Shown here in pieces: positions 35,989 through 44,616 of a stretch of 64,000 bases of DNA (position 1 is its first letter; each line of letters begins with the position of its first letter). Origin of the DNA: Ferroplasma acidarmanus Fer1 (lineage in GTDB: Archaea > Thermoplasmatota > Thermoplasmata > Thermoplasmatales > Thermoplasmataceae); contig NC_021592.1 in NCBI RefSeq assembly GCF_000152265.2, positions 930,001-994,000 of the forward strand. Reading direction: 5' to 3'. Position numbers and translations under genes: made by a program. The notes beneath the pieces were generated by a model, which was not told where the DNA came from, ran no database searches, and worked only from the letters and a program-made list of their open reading frames with translations.

Positions 35989-37512
35989 ATGTACTGGGCA
36001 GATGCACTGGTCGAAAACCTGAATGGCACACAGCTTATATCTACAGGCATATCACCTTCCGGTCCAATACATGTTGGAAATATGAGGGAAATACTCACAG
36101 GCGATATACTTTATAAAGCATCACTTGATAAAAAACTTGAATCAAGATTCATATATTTATGTGACGACCTTGACCCGTTGAGGAAGGTTTATCCATTTCT
36201 GGATGGGAGTTATTCACAGTATGTAGGCATGCCACTCAGCTATATACCTGCTCCAGAAGGAGATGGAAAATATTCAGATTATTTCCTGAAACCTTTCCTT
36301 GAAACCTTAAAAAAGATCAATGTAAATGTGGAAGTTATCAGCACTACAGGACTATACAGGGAAGGAAAGCTTGCAGAAGCAATTGACATAGCCATGAACC
36401 ACAGGGAAGAAATAGCGAAGATCATGCATGATGTAGCAGGATACGATATCGGTCCAGAATGGTATCCCTATGAACCCAGATGTTCTAAATGCGGAAAAAT
36501 TAATTCATCAACAGTTACTAAATATGAAAATCCGTATGCATATTATAAATGCAAGGCATGTGGCAATGAAGATAAGGCAGATATAAGGAAAGACGATGGG
36601 AAAATGCCCTGGCGTGTTGAATGGCCTGCAAAATGGTATGCACTTGGTGTTACAATAGAGCCCTTTGGAAAAGACCACGCAGCCTCAGGAGGTTCATATG
36701 ATACCGGAAAGGAAATCGCAGCTAAAATTTTTAAAATATCTCCTCCGGTGCCTTTGATGTATGAAAGAATACTGTTAAAAGGCGTCGGGGTAATGCACTC
36801 CTCAACAGGTGTGGCAATAACTGCATCTGAGGTAACAACATTTGCACCTCCAGAGATATTGCGATTCCTTATAGCAAGGAATGACCCTGGAAGGCATATA
36901 GATTTTGATCCCGGAATGGGATTATTGAACCTTATAGACGATTACGAAAAGATGGAGAGAGCTTACTTTGGCCTGGATGAATCAAACAATGAAAACTTTA
37001 AGCGCATTTATGAGATGTCCCGCATTAAAATACTTGATGCACCTGAAAAAATAAATTTCAGGCATATAGTAACCCTGATCCAGATATACAGGGATGACAA
37101 TAGTTTCTTTTCTGCACTTAAAAGAAGCGGGTACGACAAGGATCAGATAGACGATTATCTCAAAAATGAAATAGTTATTGCAAAATACTGGCTATCTAAA
37201 TATGCCCCGGAAAACATTAAATTCTCATTGACAGACAAGCAATTCCTACTTACAGATGATCAGAGATCGATATTACAGGAATTCCTTGATAAACTCGCCA
37301 GTGCAGAATGGACATCAGATTCCATACATACAGTGATTTACGATATAATTGGAGACCGCAAGCTTACACCTAAGGACGTATTTACTTTATTTTACCGGGT
37401 TTTTATAGATAAGGATAAGGGGCCACGCCTTGGATATTTCCTGTCAAGCATGGACAAAAATTATGTGGTAAACAGGATTAAAAGCCTTATCCAGAATAAT
37501 TCTGCACAGTAA
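35989..37512 (+). CDS. lysK: Lysyl-tRNA synthetase, class I
   Basis: Archaeal-type class I LysRS (507 aa). HIGH-like motif ISPSGPIHVGNMRE, a zinc-ribbon-like CSKCG...CKACG, and WRVEWPAKWYALGVTIEPFGKDHAASGGSYD, all typical. The KMSKS position is odd: where KxSSSKG is usual the protein has VMHSSTG, lacking both lysines. The surrounding APPEILRFLIAR is intact, so this is not a frame error. Such a change should affect ATP activation; either another residue helps or a second LysRS exists elsewhere. Third gene of the HIT-PRTase-lysK unit. Confidence 0.92.
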   Translation: MYWADALVENLNGTQLISTGISPSGPIHVGNMREILTGDILYKASLDKKLESRFIYLCDDLDPLRKVYPFLDGSYSQYVGMPLSYIPAPEGDGKYSDYFLKPFLETLKKINVNVEVISTTGLYREGKLAEAIDIAMNHREEIAKIMHDVAGYDIGPEWYPYEPRCSKCGKINSSTVTKYENPYAYYKCKACGNEDKADIRKDDGKMPWRVEWPAKWYALGVTIEPFGKDHAASGGSYDTGKEIAAKIFKISPPVPLMYERILLKGVGVMHSSTGVAITASEVTTFAPPEILRFLIARNDPGRHIDFDPGMGLLNLIDDYEKMERAYFGLDESNNENFKRIYEMSRIKILDAPEKINFRHIVTLIQIYRDDNSFFSALKRSGYDKDQIDDYLKNEIVIAKYWLSKYAPENIKFSLTDKQFLLTDDQRSILQEFLDKLASAEWTSDSIHTVIYDIIGDRKLTPKDVFTLFYRVFIDKDKGPRLGYFLSSMDKNYVVNRIKSLIQNNSAQ

Positions 37513-37531
37513 TGTGGATTAAAACTACCAT

Positions 37532-37657
37532 TTAAATTCCATTATGCCGATTCTTTTTAACAACCCACACAACTTCATCAAAAGTTAATGAGCTGGTAGA
37601 TGCTTCCCTGTTTCGATTTTCCAATCTTTCTAAAATAAGTTTAGCACTTTTAAAAAT
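37532..37657 (-). pseudogene. VapC-like PIN-domain remnant
   Basis: Reverse-strand frame of 41 codons: KSAKLILERLENRNREASTS then SLTFDEVVWVVKKNRHNGI and stop. This resembles the middle of PIN-domain toxins (STSxLTFDEVxW). An in-frame TAG stands directly before it, and both the N-terminus with the first catalytic Asp and the C-terminal half are missing. Taken as a dead fragment left by deletion. A separate short frame on the + strand at ~37654-37743 (IYQKESHRVYDADKFLELL) may be a second gene scrap. Confidence 0.5.
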
Positions 37658-37730
37658 CTATCTACCAGAAAGAAAGCCACAGAGTTTACGATGCGGATAA
37701 ATTTCTGGAATTGTTAAAATATGTAGAGGC

Positions 37731-37759
37731 CCGGTATTACCGGTAAAATTTATTACCGG
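37731..37759. promoter_or_regulatory. Cluster of CCGGTA/TACCGG half-sites at the cdc6 promoter
   Basis: A 13-nt palindrome CCGGTA-T-TACCGG (37731-37743) overlaps a second dyad CCGGTAA-6 nt-TTACCGG (37740-37759). The A+T spacer of the second dyad (AATTTA) is the only TATA-like sequence at a suitable distance (~28 nt) from the cdc6 ATG. A protein bound here would cover the promoter, so this looks like an operator, perhaps autoregulatory. Confidence 0.5.
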
Positions 37760-37777
37760 AATGGGACTTCATATAAA

Positions 37778-38866
37778 ATGATAGTCGCAAATCCAGCACC
37801 GCTTGACACTTCTTACGTTCCGGAAAAACTGTTTTTCAGAGATGATAAGATAGCAGCTATCAGGTCTGCAGTACTGGCGCCAGCAGGAAATGGGATATCA
37901 AACAATATAATTATTCACGGGGACTCAGGCACAGGCAAAACTTCAACTGTAAAATTCCTCATGAGAGAGAATAAATCTATAATTTATGAAAATGCATTAT
38001 CATTTAAAAATGTAAAAAATCTGCTTGAACATGTTATTTCGAGGCTTGGAAAGCCAGTATCCTATCACGGGCTTTCATATTCTGAAATCTTTTCTATGCT
38101 CAACTCTATAATATCATTCCGTGGCGACATAGTTCTTGTAATAGATGAAGCCACCGGCTTTTTAAAAGGCGATACTGCGGGGTTGTATAACCTGTTCAGG
38201 GCGTCTGAAATCTACGGGACCGGATTAAGCACTATACTTATTTCCATAGAAAGCCCATTCATGTATATGGAAAGAAAATACGGGACAATTGTGGAACTCA
38301 AATTCAATAAATATAGCAGCGATGAGATCCAACGGATTATAACAGATCGGGCATCCATGGCACTGGAGCCTGGAACATGCACAGATTCTATATTGGGATA
38401 CATATCAGAAATTTCAGGGAAGTTCGGGAGTGCCCGGTTTGCCATAGAACTCCTGCAAAAAGCTGCATATATGGCAGAATACCGCCTTTCAAAAACAATT
38501 GAGAACGATGATGTCCGGTCCGCTGTTTCACTCATAAATCCATATATAACGGAAAGCAAACTTTCACTGTTAGATAGAAGGGAACTTGTAATACTCCTTG
38601 CAATATGCATTCTGCTTCCCGATACACTTTATGTGGACGTACCATCAATAGAAAAAGAGGTTCAATTGCAGGGAGAAGAATATGGCATTCAATACAAAAA
38701 AACCGAAATATACCGGGTAATACGCAAACTTGAAAGCCTTGACATTATTTCATCATCCCTGAAGAGCAGCGGAAACCGGTCAAGTGTATCAAAGCTGGTG
38801 TCTATAAACGATGTACCTGTTTCTATACTTTCAATAAAGATCAGGGATCTTATTAGCAGACTCTGA
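37778..38866 (+). CDS. cdc6: Orc1/Cdc6 replication initiator-type AAA+ ATPase
   Basis: 362 aa. AAA+ core with Walker A GDSGTGKT (48-55), Walker B VLVIDEATG (119-127), and KFNKYSSDEIQRIITDRA, the conserved stretch after sensor 1. GSARFAIELLQKAAYMAEY is the sensor 2 region, and a C-terminal winged helix ends in IYRVIRKLESLDII. Binds origin boxes and loads MCM, or in some archaea acts as a regulator of the DNA-damage response. N-terminus PAPLDTSYVPEKLFFRDDKI is standard. It faces a degenerate DNA polymerase gene and overlaps its 3' end by 36 nt. Confidence 0.92.
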   Translation: MIVANPAPLDTSYVPEKLFFRDDKIAAIRSAVLAPAGNGISNNIIIHGDSGTGKTSTVKFLMRENKSIIYENALSFKNVKNLLEHVISRLGKPVSYHGLSYSEIFSMLNSIISFRGDIVLVIDEATGFLKGDTAGLYNLFRASEIYGTGLSTILISIESPFMYMERKYGTIVELKFNKYSSDEIQRIITDRASMALEPGTCTDSILGYISEISGKFGSARFAIELLQKAAYMAEYRLSKTIENDDVRSAVSLINPYITESKLSLLDRRELVILLAICILLPDTLYVDVPSIEKEVQLQGEEYGIQYKKTEIYRVIRKLESLDIISSSLKSSGNRSSVSKLVSINDVPVSILSIKIRDLISRL

Positions 38867-40744
38867 AATAACAAAATCAAAGGGCTTAAATGATCGTTTC
38901 AAAAGGTTCTCATAATATTTCCTGTCGAAAAATTCGGAGTGGCTTTTTATAACGTTATGTTTTTTGTCAACTACAATTCCGGAAATAACCATACCGGGAT
39001 ATATCTTTTTTTCCCTGCCAAGGCTTTTTAGCAGATAATATGTACTATTTCTGGTTTTATAATCATCAATGTGCCTGTTGATGCCGAATTCTATCCTGAA
39101 ATCCTCAATAGGGAAGTTTTCAAGTTTCATATAACGGTTTTTCAGGTCATCCAGTTTTTCTTTTTTTAAGGGCAATTCATCAAAATCACAGTTCAATACA
39201 TCAAGTGCCTGCTCCTGGAACTTCCTGACCAGGGGTGGTGAATCTCTTCTTCTGAGTTCTATGCCCCTGACTTTAAACGTCCCATCCTTCCTTAATCCTA
39301 TATACCTGTTTGCGGAGCCTATGCCGTTGGCCTTGGGCATAAAAGCAATCCATCTATAATTTGAATCCAGAACTATAGGTATGCCCGTTTTTTCATATAT
39401 TTCTTTGAGTGTTTTCTCTATATCGCCATTTCCGGATAGCCAGAGCGAATCAACAACACCATGTAAAACGTTGAAACCATTTTTCTCTGAAATTCTCATG
39501 GAATCTGCTATTATTTTTCTCCCTATGCCTGTTATTTTTTCATGTACATCTATCCTTCCAAATTTTGCATTTTTATAACCGGTGTACCCGAAGGAATTAA
39601 GAAGCAGGATTTTCAATGCCTTATTTCTGCTTGCATAGATATCCGATCTGCTGTTCACATATTTATACAGTAGCCTCCTGTCCAGCAATCCTCTGAGAAA
39701 CTGTGATAAATAGGCAGTATTTCCTCCAGAAATGCTCTCCGGAGATATGCCATATTCAACTATTATTCCAGGATACATGGATGAAAAATCAATTTCGTAC
39801 ACATCTGAATAAATTCCCGGTTCCGGATTAAAAACTATTCCACCTGCGTCTGCACTGAATAATTCAAAAGGATTCTTTGCAATCTCATAATCATCTTTTC
39901 TAAACGGCACAAGTATTTTTCTTTTTAATGCTTCTTTTTCCTCAATAGAAGAAACAACGGTGCCAGGAGTTATGCTGGAAACTATTTCAACTGGAAGGGA
40001 TGAAACCCTTGATAACTCAAACAACCCAGGGATTCCAGCTTCCCTGTATACAAATGAATCCGAATCTATGCATATCCTATCCCTTATTTTTACCGCCCCG
40101 GGCATATAAGAATGCCTGCCATAGGATTCAAAGGTTCTTTCCCTGTAAAATCTGGCATTAATATAATATCCATGTTTTTTCATCTGGTCAAGCAAAATGC
40201 TGAATTCGTTTTGATAGTTTCTATATATTATAATTATGTTTTCCTCTATAGCCCTTTTTGTTTCTTCATAGATATTGCTGGAATATCTATTGCCATTTAT
40301 GGCAACATATTTTATCCTGCCATACCTGGATACAGGTTCTATTACCGCTGCAGGCAAACTTATATCCTCCTCATATGGATTTTTCAGGCTATAGAATTCC
40401 ATTCCCCTGCTTACCATAAACCGTAAAATATTATTTATGTCAGCATTATAAATTTTCAACCTGGAACCAAATGATTCCTCTATCCTGGATGCCATATCAC
40501 TTGATTTAGAGGGGCTGAGGTATATCTGTATTCCCTTTTGCAATCCATAAATATCGTTCATTGTAGCATAACGGTAGATATAATTTGTTGCGTCCAGGCT
40601 CTTCTCAAGCATGGTTAAATAATAGAGGTCACCTGAAACAAATATCCATGTCCTGTTATTGAAATATTTTTTAATGATCTTTCCGTTCCTGTATATCCAC
40701 AGTTCTATTACATCAGAACCAGTGGCGTTTATTATATTCTCCAT
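38831..40744 (-). CDS. Family B DNA polymerase, divergent (PolB2-like)
   Basis: 637 aa from the Met at 40744; an upstream extension of 23 hydrophobic codons lies inside the preceding gene and is not polymerase-like. Polymerase motif A is YEIDFSSMYP with Asp319; motif B has NKALKILLLNSFGYTG; motif C is HGVVDSLWL where YGDTDS is expected, keeping only one Asp (432). The proofreading domain is degraded: VIEP stands where DIE is expected and the ExoII Asp is Ser (NEFS). This fits the archaeal PolB2 group with inactivated exonuclease and altered motif C. Activity may be weak, translesion or lost. Confidence 0.8.
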   Translation of the reverse strand: MENIINATGSDVIELWIYRNGKIIKKYFNNRTWIFVSGDLYYLTMLEKSLDATNYIYRYATMNDIYGLQKGIQIYLSPSKSSDMASRIEESFGSRLKIYNADINNILRFMVSRGMEFYSLKNPYEEDISLPAAVIEPVSRYGRIKYVAINGNRYSSNIYEETKRAIEENIIIIYRNYQNEFSILLDQMKKHGYYINARFYRERTFESYGRHSYMPGAVKIRDRICIDSDSFVYREAGIPGLFELSRVSSLPVEIVSSITPGTVVSSIEEKEALKRKILVPFRKDDYEIAKNPFELFSADAGGIVFNPEPGIYSDVYEIDFSSMYPGIIVEYGISPESISGGNTAYLSQFLRGLLDRRLLYKYVNSRSDIYASRNKALKILLLNSFGYTGYKNAKFGRIDVHEKITGIGRKIIADSMRISEKNGFNVLHGVVDSLWLSGNGDIEKTLKEIYEKTGIPIVLDSNYRWIAFMPKANGIGSANRYIGLRKDGTFKVRGIELRRRDSPPLVRKFQEQALDVLNCDFDELPLKKEKLDDLKNRYMKLENFPIEDFRIEFGINRHIDDYKTRNSTYYLLKSLGREKKIYPGMVISGIVVDKKHNVIKSHSEFFDRKYYENLLKRSFKPFDFVISESANKIPDLY

Positions 40745-40949
40745 ACCTATCCAGCTTTTTATATAATTCCAGAATAATAGCAGCAAAAAACTGGTTAAAA
40801 TTTGAAATCTCATTTGAATGTTTCTCTGCCATAGACATAATAACTTTCAGAATTTCAATATCTTCTTTTTTCATATATGTGCGCATGGATAAAATTTCTT
40901 CTTCCATAGATTTTACATATTCCCTCGACGACTGTGTGTTCCTTCCCAT
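40713..40949 (-). CDS. Small helical protein in the PolB2-like operon
   Basis: 78 aa starting MGRNTQSSREYVK; almost entirely helical and charged (EEEILSMRTYMKKEDIEILK) with an aromatic C-terminus. No family recognised from sequence alone. The start at 40949 lies one base after the upstream stop (TAAAATG), while an earlier Met would overlap the upstream gene. It overlaps the polymerase start by 32 nt. Small proteins accompany PolB2 in other archaea, so this may be a polymerase accessory subunit. Confidence 0.6.
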   Translation of the reverse strand: MGRNTQSSREYVKSMEEEILSMRTYMKKEDIEILKVIMSMAEKHSNEISNFNQFFAAIILELYKKLDRYGEYNKRHWF

Positions 40950-40950
40950 T

Positions 40951-41301
40951 TTACCATCCCATAAATTCTTCATTCACTGTTTTTGAACCCACAATATCAA
41001 ATATTACCACACTGCCATTATATACTGATTGTTCCATCACATAATTTATCTCACCAATAACAGAAAGGCCCCATGAATCAAGCACAAACGATGATATCAA
41101 TATAAGGTATTTTTCGATGCCACCTTCTATAACTATTCTATTCAGTTGATATGGAGTCATAATTCTCTGGATTTTTATATTAAAATTTAAAATGTTCTTT
41201 TCAAGCATAATTCCATCAGATATCAATAGTTTTGTGGGCATGTAATGTGTTATTTCCCGCAAAATATCAAAACTTCCGCTTCTAATGCTGAACTGCCCCA
41301 T
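40951..41301 (-). CDS. Unknown protein, first gene of the PolB2-like operon
   Basis: 116 aa from the Met at 41301 (a Met 13 codons earlier gives a hydrophobic, less likely N-terminus). Alternating strands and helices: KLLISDGIMLEKNIL, QLNRIVIEGG, KYLILISSFVLDSW, SVVIFDIVGSKTVNEEF. The pattern could be a reduced RecA-like alpha/beta domain without a P-loop; such inactive RecA-like proteins are said to travel with PolB2. That assignment is inference. It is followed after one base by the 78-aa gene and preceded by a cyclophilin gene 74 nt away on the same strand. Confidence 0.55.
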   Translation of the reverse strand: MGQFSIRSGSFDILREITHYMPTKLLISDGIMLEKNILNFNIKIQRIMTPYQLNRIVIEGGIEKYLILISSFVLDSWGLSVIGEINYVMEQSVYNGSVVIFDIVGSKTVNEEFMGW

Positions 41302-41374
41302 AAAAATTAAAATAGCAATTTTAAGAAATAGTTTCTGCAATGGTTAAAAAAATGAGAAAATGAGATGTATAATT

Positions 41375-41830
41375 TTATTTTATAAAAGCTTTTTTTATTA
41401 CAATTTTTTCAAGGGGTTTATCGTTCCTGTCTCTCTTTGCCTTGCTTATTTTATCTGCAACATCAAGCCCTTTTACAACTTTGCCGAATACGGGGTGCAT
41501 TTTATCAAGATAGTTGTTATTCACCACATTTATGAAAAACTGGGACCCGCCAGTATTCGGCCCGGCATTTGCCATTGCTATGGTTCCCCTATCATTCCTG
41601 TTGTTTTTTGTAAATTCATCTTTTATTTTGTATCCCGGGCCGCCCATTCCTGTTCCTGTCGGGTCTCCACCCTGTATCATGAAATCAGGTATAACCCTGT
41701 GAAATATTGTATTATTGTAGAATCCCTGCTCAACAAGCTTTCTGAAATTGCCTGCTGTAACAGGCATATCTTTCTCAAACAATTCTATTTCTATATCTCC
41801 CATGCTGGTTTCAAGTACTGCTGTTGCCAT
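41375..41830 (-). CDS. Cyclophilin-type peptidyl-prolyl isomerase
   Basis: Cytosolic protein-folding enzyme, 151 aa. Signature elements [41 protein letters not shown] and [10 protein letters not shown] are all present, with the catalytic Arg in FHRV. No signal peptide. Divergent from the MFS transporter across a 241-nt A+T-rich gap. Confidence 0.96.
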   Translation of the reverse strand: MATAVLETSMGDIEIELFEKDMPVTAGNFRKLVEQGFYNNTIFHRVIPDFMIQGGDPTGTGMGGPGYKIKDEFTKNNRNDRGTIAMANAGPNTGGSQFFINVVNNNYLDKMHPVFGKVVKGLDVADKISKAKRDRNDKPLEKIVIKKAFIK

Positions 41831-42071
41831 ATCATCGGATAATATCTACAATTATATACTTTTCCAGATAGCCTATTCTGTTAATATTAATTTCCCATAG
41901 CTATATATTATAATAGATTAAATACAACACAGGAAAAAATTAAAAAATTACCATATATATTATTATATTGCAGAGCTATTTTTTAATAATATGCTTAATT
42001 ATTCTTCATTATATTAAAATAATATGTAAAAAAATAGGCTATACTTAAATATAATGACGTAATATAATTTT

Positions 42072-43484
42072 ATGGTTGAAAACGATGCTTATTCTGTACT
42101 TGATAATGCAAAAGTAGGAAAGTTTCAGAGGAGGCTGGCTGTAACGGCCGCACTTGGCCCATTTACAGATGCTTTCAATGAATTTGGTGCATCAATATCC
42201 CTTATAGCTGTCGGAATACTTTTCCACCTGCCACCTGTACTGGTTGCAATGGCAACAGCAGCGTACTGGGTAGGTGTAGCGGCGGGTGCAATATTAGGTG
42301 GCATAGCATCCGATGCAATAGGAAGAAAGCAGATATTTTTATACGATACAATTGGCATGGCCGTTTTTGCAGTTATCAGTGCCATAGCCACGGGATATAT
42401 TTCATATTTCCTTGCACGGCTGGCACTGGGGCTGTTCATAGGTATGGATTATGCAGCTGCAGTGCCACTACTTTCAGAGTATTCCCCATCAAAGAAACGT
42501 GGAGGACTCCTTTCCACTGAAAAACTGTTTTTTATGTTCGGCACAATTGCCACCGTTGTTATAGGCATGGTTTTCACATATTATGTCGGTGTGCTTCTGG
42601 CATGGAGATATGATTTCCTGATAGCAGCAGTACCGGCAATAATACTATTCGGATTAAGGTTTGATATGCCCGCATCGCTCAGGTGGGCAAAGGCTTCCGG
42701 CAGGAAAGACCTGATACCAAAAATATTAAAGAAACTCCACAAAGAAGGAATAGATATAGACCCTGAAACAGTGAAAGTGGATAAGCCCCAGTCTATAAAG
42801 GAAAACATACACGAATTCTTCAACTCAAAGAATAAAAAAACAGTTGCATACATATTCTGGATCGGCGCGGCATATGCATTGACGGTAAACCTTGTAAGTG
42901 TATATGCTAGCGTTGTCCTGGAAGACCTCGGAGCAAGCTCATTCTTTGCAGAGGAAGGGACATTGATAATTGATATAGTGGGAACACTTGGCGTTGTATT
43001 GACACTGATTGTTGTTGACAGGATCGGAAGGAGGCTTATGGGGCTCTTCGGTTTTGTCCTTGGAGCCATACCACTTACCGTCCTTATAGTGGCAGATATA
43101 TACCACGCAATGACAATACCGCTTGTAATATCTATGTTCGGGCTATTCTTCTTCATAAACGTTGGCCTGGTAGGCACACTTCAATATCTCCCGGCTGCAG
43201 AGGTTTCTACCACAAAATCCAGGGGCCTTGCTGTAGGGTGGGAGAAACTATTTGAATTCGGCCTTTCATTGCCTGCACTGACATTATATGCATTGATAGG
43301 GCTGTTCTATTCCTTCATATACGATGCCATAATGGTAATAATTGGCGGGATAGTTCTTTATTTCCTGTCATTTGAAACAAAAAACAGGTCTCTGGAGAGA
43401 AATGCAATGGAAGCAGAGAAAAGGCATACAAAATCCAGGGAGGGAAAATCAAAGACAGTACAGGAAACAAAACGGATTGATTGA
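42072..43484 (+). CDS. MFS transporter (sugar/organic anion porter-like)
   Basis: 470 aa with twelve predicted helices and a central cytoplasmic loop (~200-255). Major facilitator marks: GGIASDAIGRKQIFLYD between helices 2 and 3, and VDRIGRRLMGLFGFVLG between 8 and 9; the first half has the RLALGLFIGMDYAAAVPLLSEYSP stretch typical of metabolite porters. Substrate unknown. C-terminal tail is basic and polar. Preceded by TATA-like sequence; a 45-nt gap with TTTAAATATT separates it from the dehydrogenase gene. Confidence 0.9.
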   Translation: MVENDAYSVLDNAKVGKFQRRLAVTAALGPFTDAFNEFGASISLIAVGILFHLPPVLVAMATAAYWVGVAAGAILGGIASDAIGRKQIFLYDTIGMAVFAVISAIATGYISYFLARLALGLFIGMDYAAAVPLLSEYSPSKKRGGLLSTEKLFFMFGTIATVVIGMVFTYYVGVLLAWRYDFLIAAVPAIILFGLRFDMPASLRWAKASGRKDLIPKILKKLHKEGIDIDPETVKVDKPQSIKENIHEFFNSKNKKTVAYIFWIGAAYALTVNLVSVYASVVLEDLGASSFFAEEGTLIIDIVGTLGVVLTLIVVDRIGRRLMGLFGFVLGAIPLTVLIVADIYHAMTIPLVISMFGLFFFINVGLVGTLQYLPAAEVSTTKSRGLAVGWEKLFEFGLSLPALTLYALIGLFYSFIYDAIMVIIGGIVLYFLSFETKNRSLERNAMEAEKRHTKSREGKSKTVQETKRID

Positions 43485-43529
43485 ATGGAACATTAACAAT
43501 TTTTAAATATTTATTTAATATTTTAACTG

Positions 43530-44540
43530 ATGCAAGCTGGATTTCTTAATAAATTAAATTCTGAAATAATTTTAGAAGATTATGAGCCACCGGAACCGGG
43601 GGATAATGAGGTAACAATAGAACAGAAATATACCGGTGTATGTTTCAGGGACATACTTACACAGCAGGGTTTCTTTCCTAGAGTCTCACTTCCAGTAATA
43701 CCTGGCCATGAAATAGGGGGCACCATAATAAAAAAAGGCAAGAATGTTAAAGACTTTAATATTGGAGATCGGGTTTCCAGCCTTATATACGTGCCATGCG
43801 GAAAATGTGAATTCTGTTTATCAGGAAATGAAAATCTATGCCCTAATAAAGTTGCATATGGCGAAGGCAGAAATGGCGGTTATTCCAGATATGTAAACGC
43901 AGATGAGAGGTCTCTGGTTAAAGTTCCCCCGGAAGTTCCAGAGGAAACAGTCCCTATTGCAGCCTGTGTCATAGCAATGCTTTATCATGCGATAGGGAGG
44001 GTAGGAAAAATAAAAAAGGGTGATTATGTTTTAATCACCGGTGCAGGCGGTGGCGTTGGTGTACATGCAGTGCAGATGGTAAAGGCACTTGGAGGCCATC
44101 CCATAGCCGAAACCGGATCCAAATGGAAAGAAGAGGAATTGTATAAACTCGGTGCGGAATATGTTGTATCTCCGGAAAGGGAATATAATAAGGATGTTAA
44201 GGAAATTACAGGCCAGGGTGCAGATATTGTACTTGAAGATGTGGGAATTGCAACATTTTCGAAAAGCCTGAGAAGCCTTAAGACAGGGGGCAGACTGGTA
44301 GTTATAGGGAATTTGAAGCCAGAGCCTGTTGAACTACCTCTCGGGCTTATTATCCTCAAGGGCAATAGCATAAAAGGGAGCATAAGCTCCACAAGAGATG
44401 ATTTAAAAAAAGCCCTGGAACTTTCAAAATCGCAGATATCCCCTGTAATAGGCAATAAAATAGAACTTCAGGATATAAATGATGGTTATGCAAACATGCT
44501 TGATAGGAAAGTACTGGGCAGGTTGCTGATAAAATTTTAG
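43530..44540 (+). CDS. Zinc-dependent MDR alcohol dehydrogenase family protein
   Basis: 336 aa medium-chain dehydrogenase/reductase. Catalytic zinc region VCFRD and PVIPGHEIGG, structural zinc cysteines CGKCEFCLSGNENLC, and NAD(P) site ITGAGGGVGVHAVQM. The VCFRDILTQQGFFPR stretch is like acryloyl-CoA reductase/quinone-reductase-type archaeal members, so the substrate could be an enoyl-CoA or an alcohol. Next to an MFS transporter but with its own promoter. Confidence 0.88.
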   Translation: MQAGFLNKLNSEIILEDYEPPEPGDNEVTIEQKYTGVCFRDILTQQGFFPRVSLPVIPGHEIGGTIIKKGKNVKDFNIGDRVSSLIYVPCGKCEFCLSGNENLCPNKVAYGEGRNGGYSRYVNADERSLVKVPPEVPEETVPIAACVIAMLYHAIGRVGKIKKGDYVLITGAGGGVGVHAVQMVKALGGHPIAETGSKWKEEELYKLGAEYVVSPEREYNKDVKEITGQGADIVLEDVGIATFSKSLRSLKTGGRLVVIGNLKPEPVELPLGLIILKGNSIKGSISSTRDDLKKALELSKSQISPVIGNKIELQDINDGYANMLDRKVLGRLLIKF

Positions 44541-44616
44541 CATCATATATTCCATGTTAAAATTTAACTTAACAAAAACCTTTTTTAAAAGTTTATAATG
44601 GAGTATAGATAATAAA

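Noticed and set aside
40745-40813. Hydrophobic 23-residue start of the polymerase frame as a signal peptide
   Set aside because: Lies inside the preceding coding frame and a DNA polymerase would not be exported.
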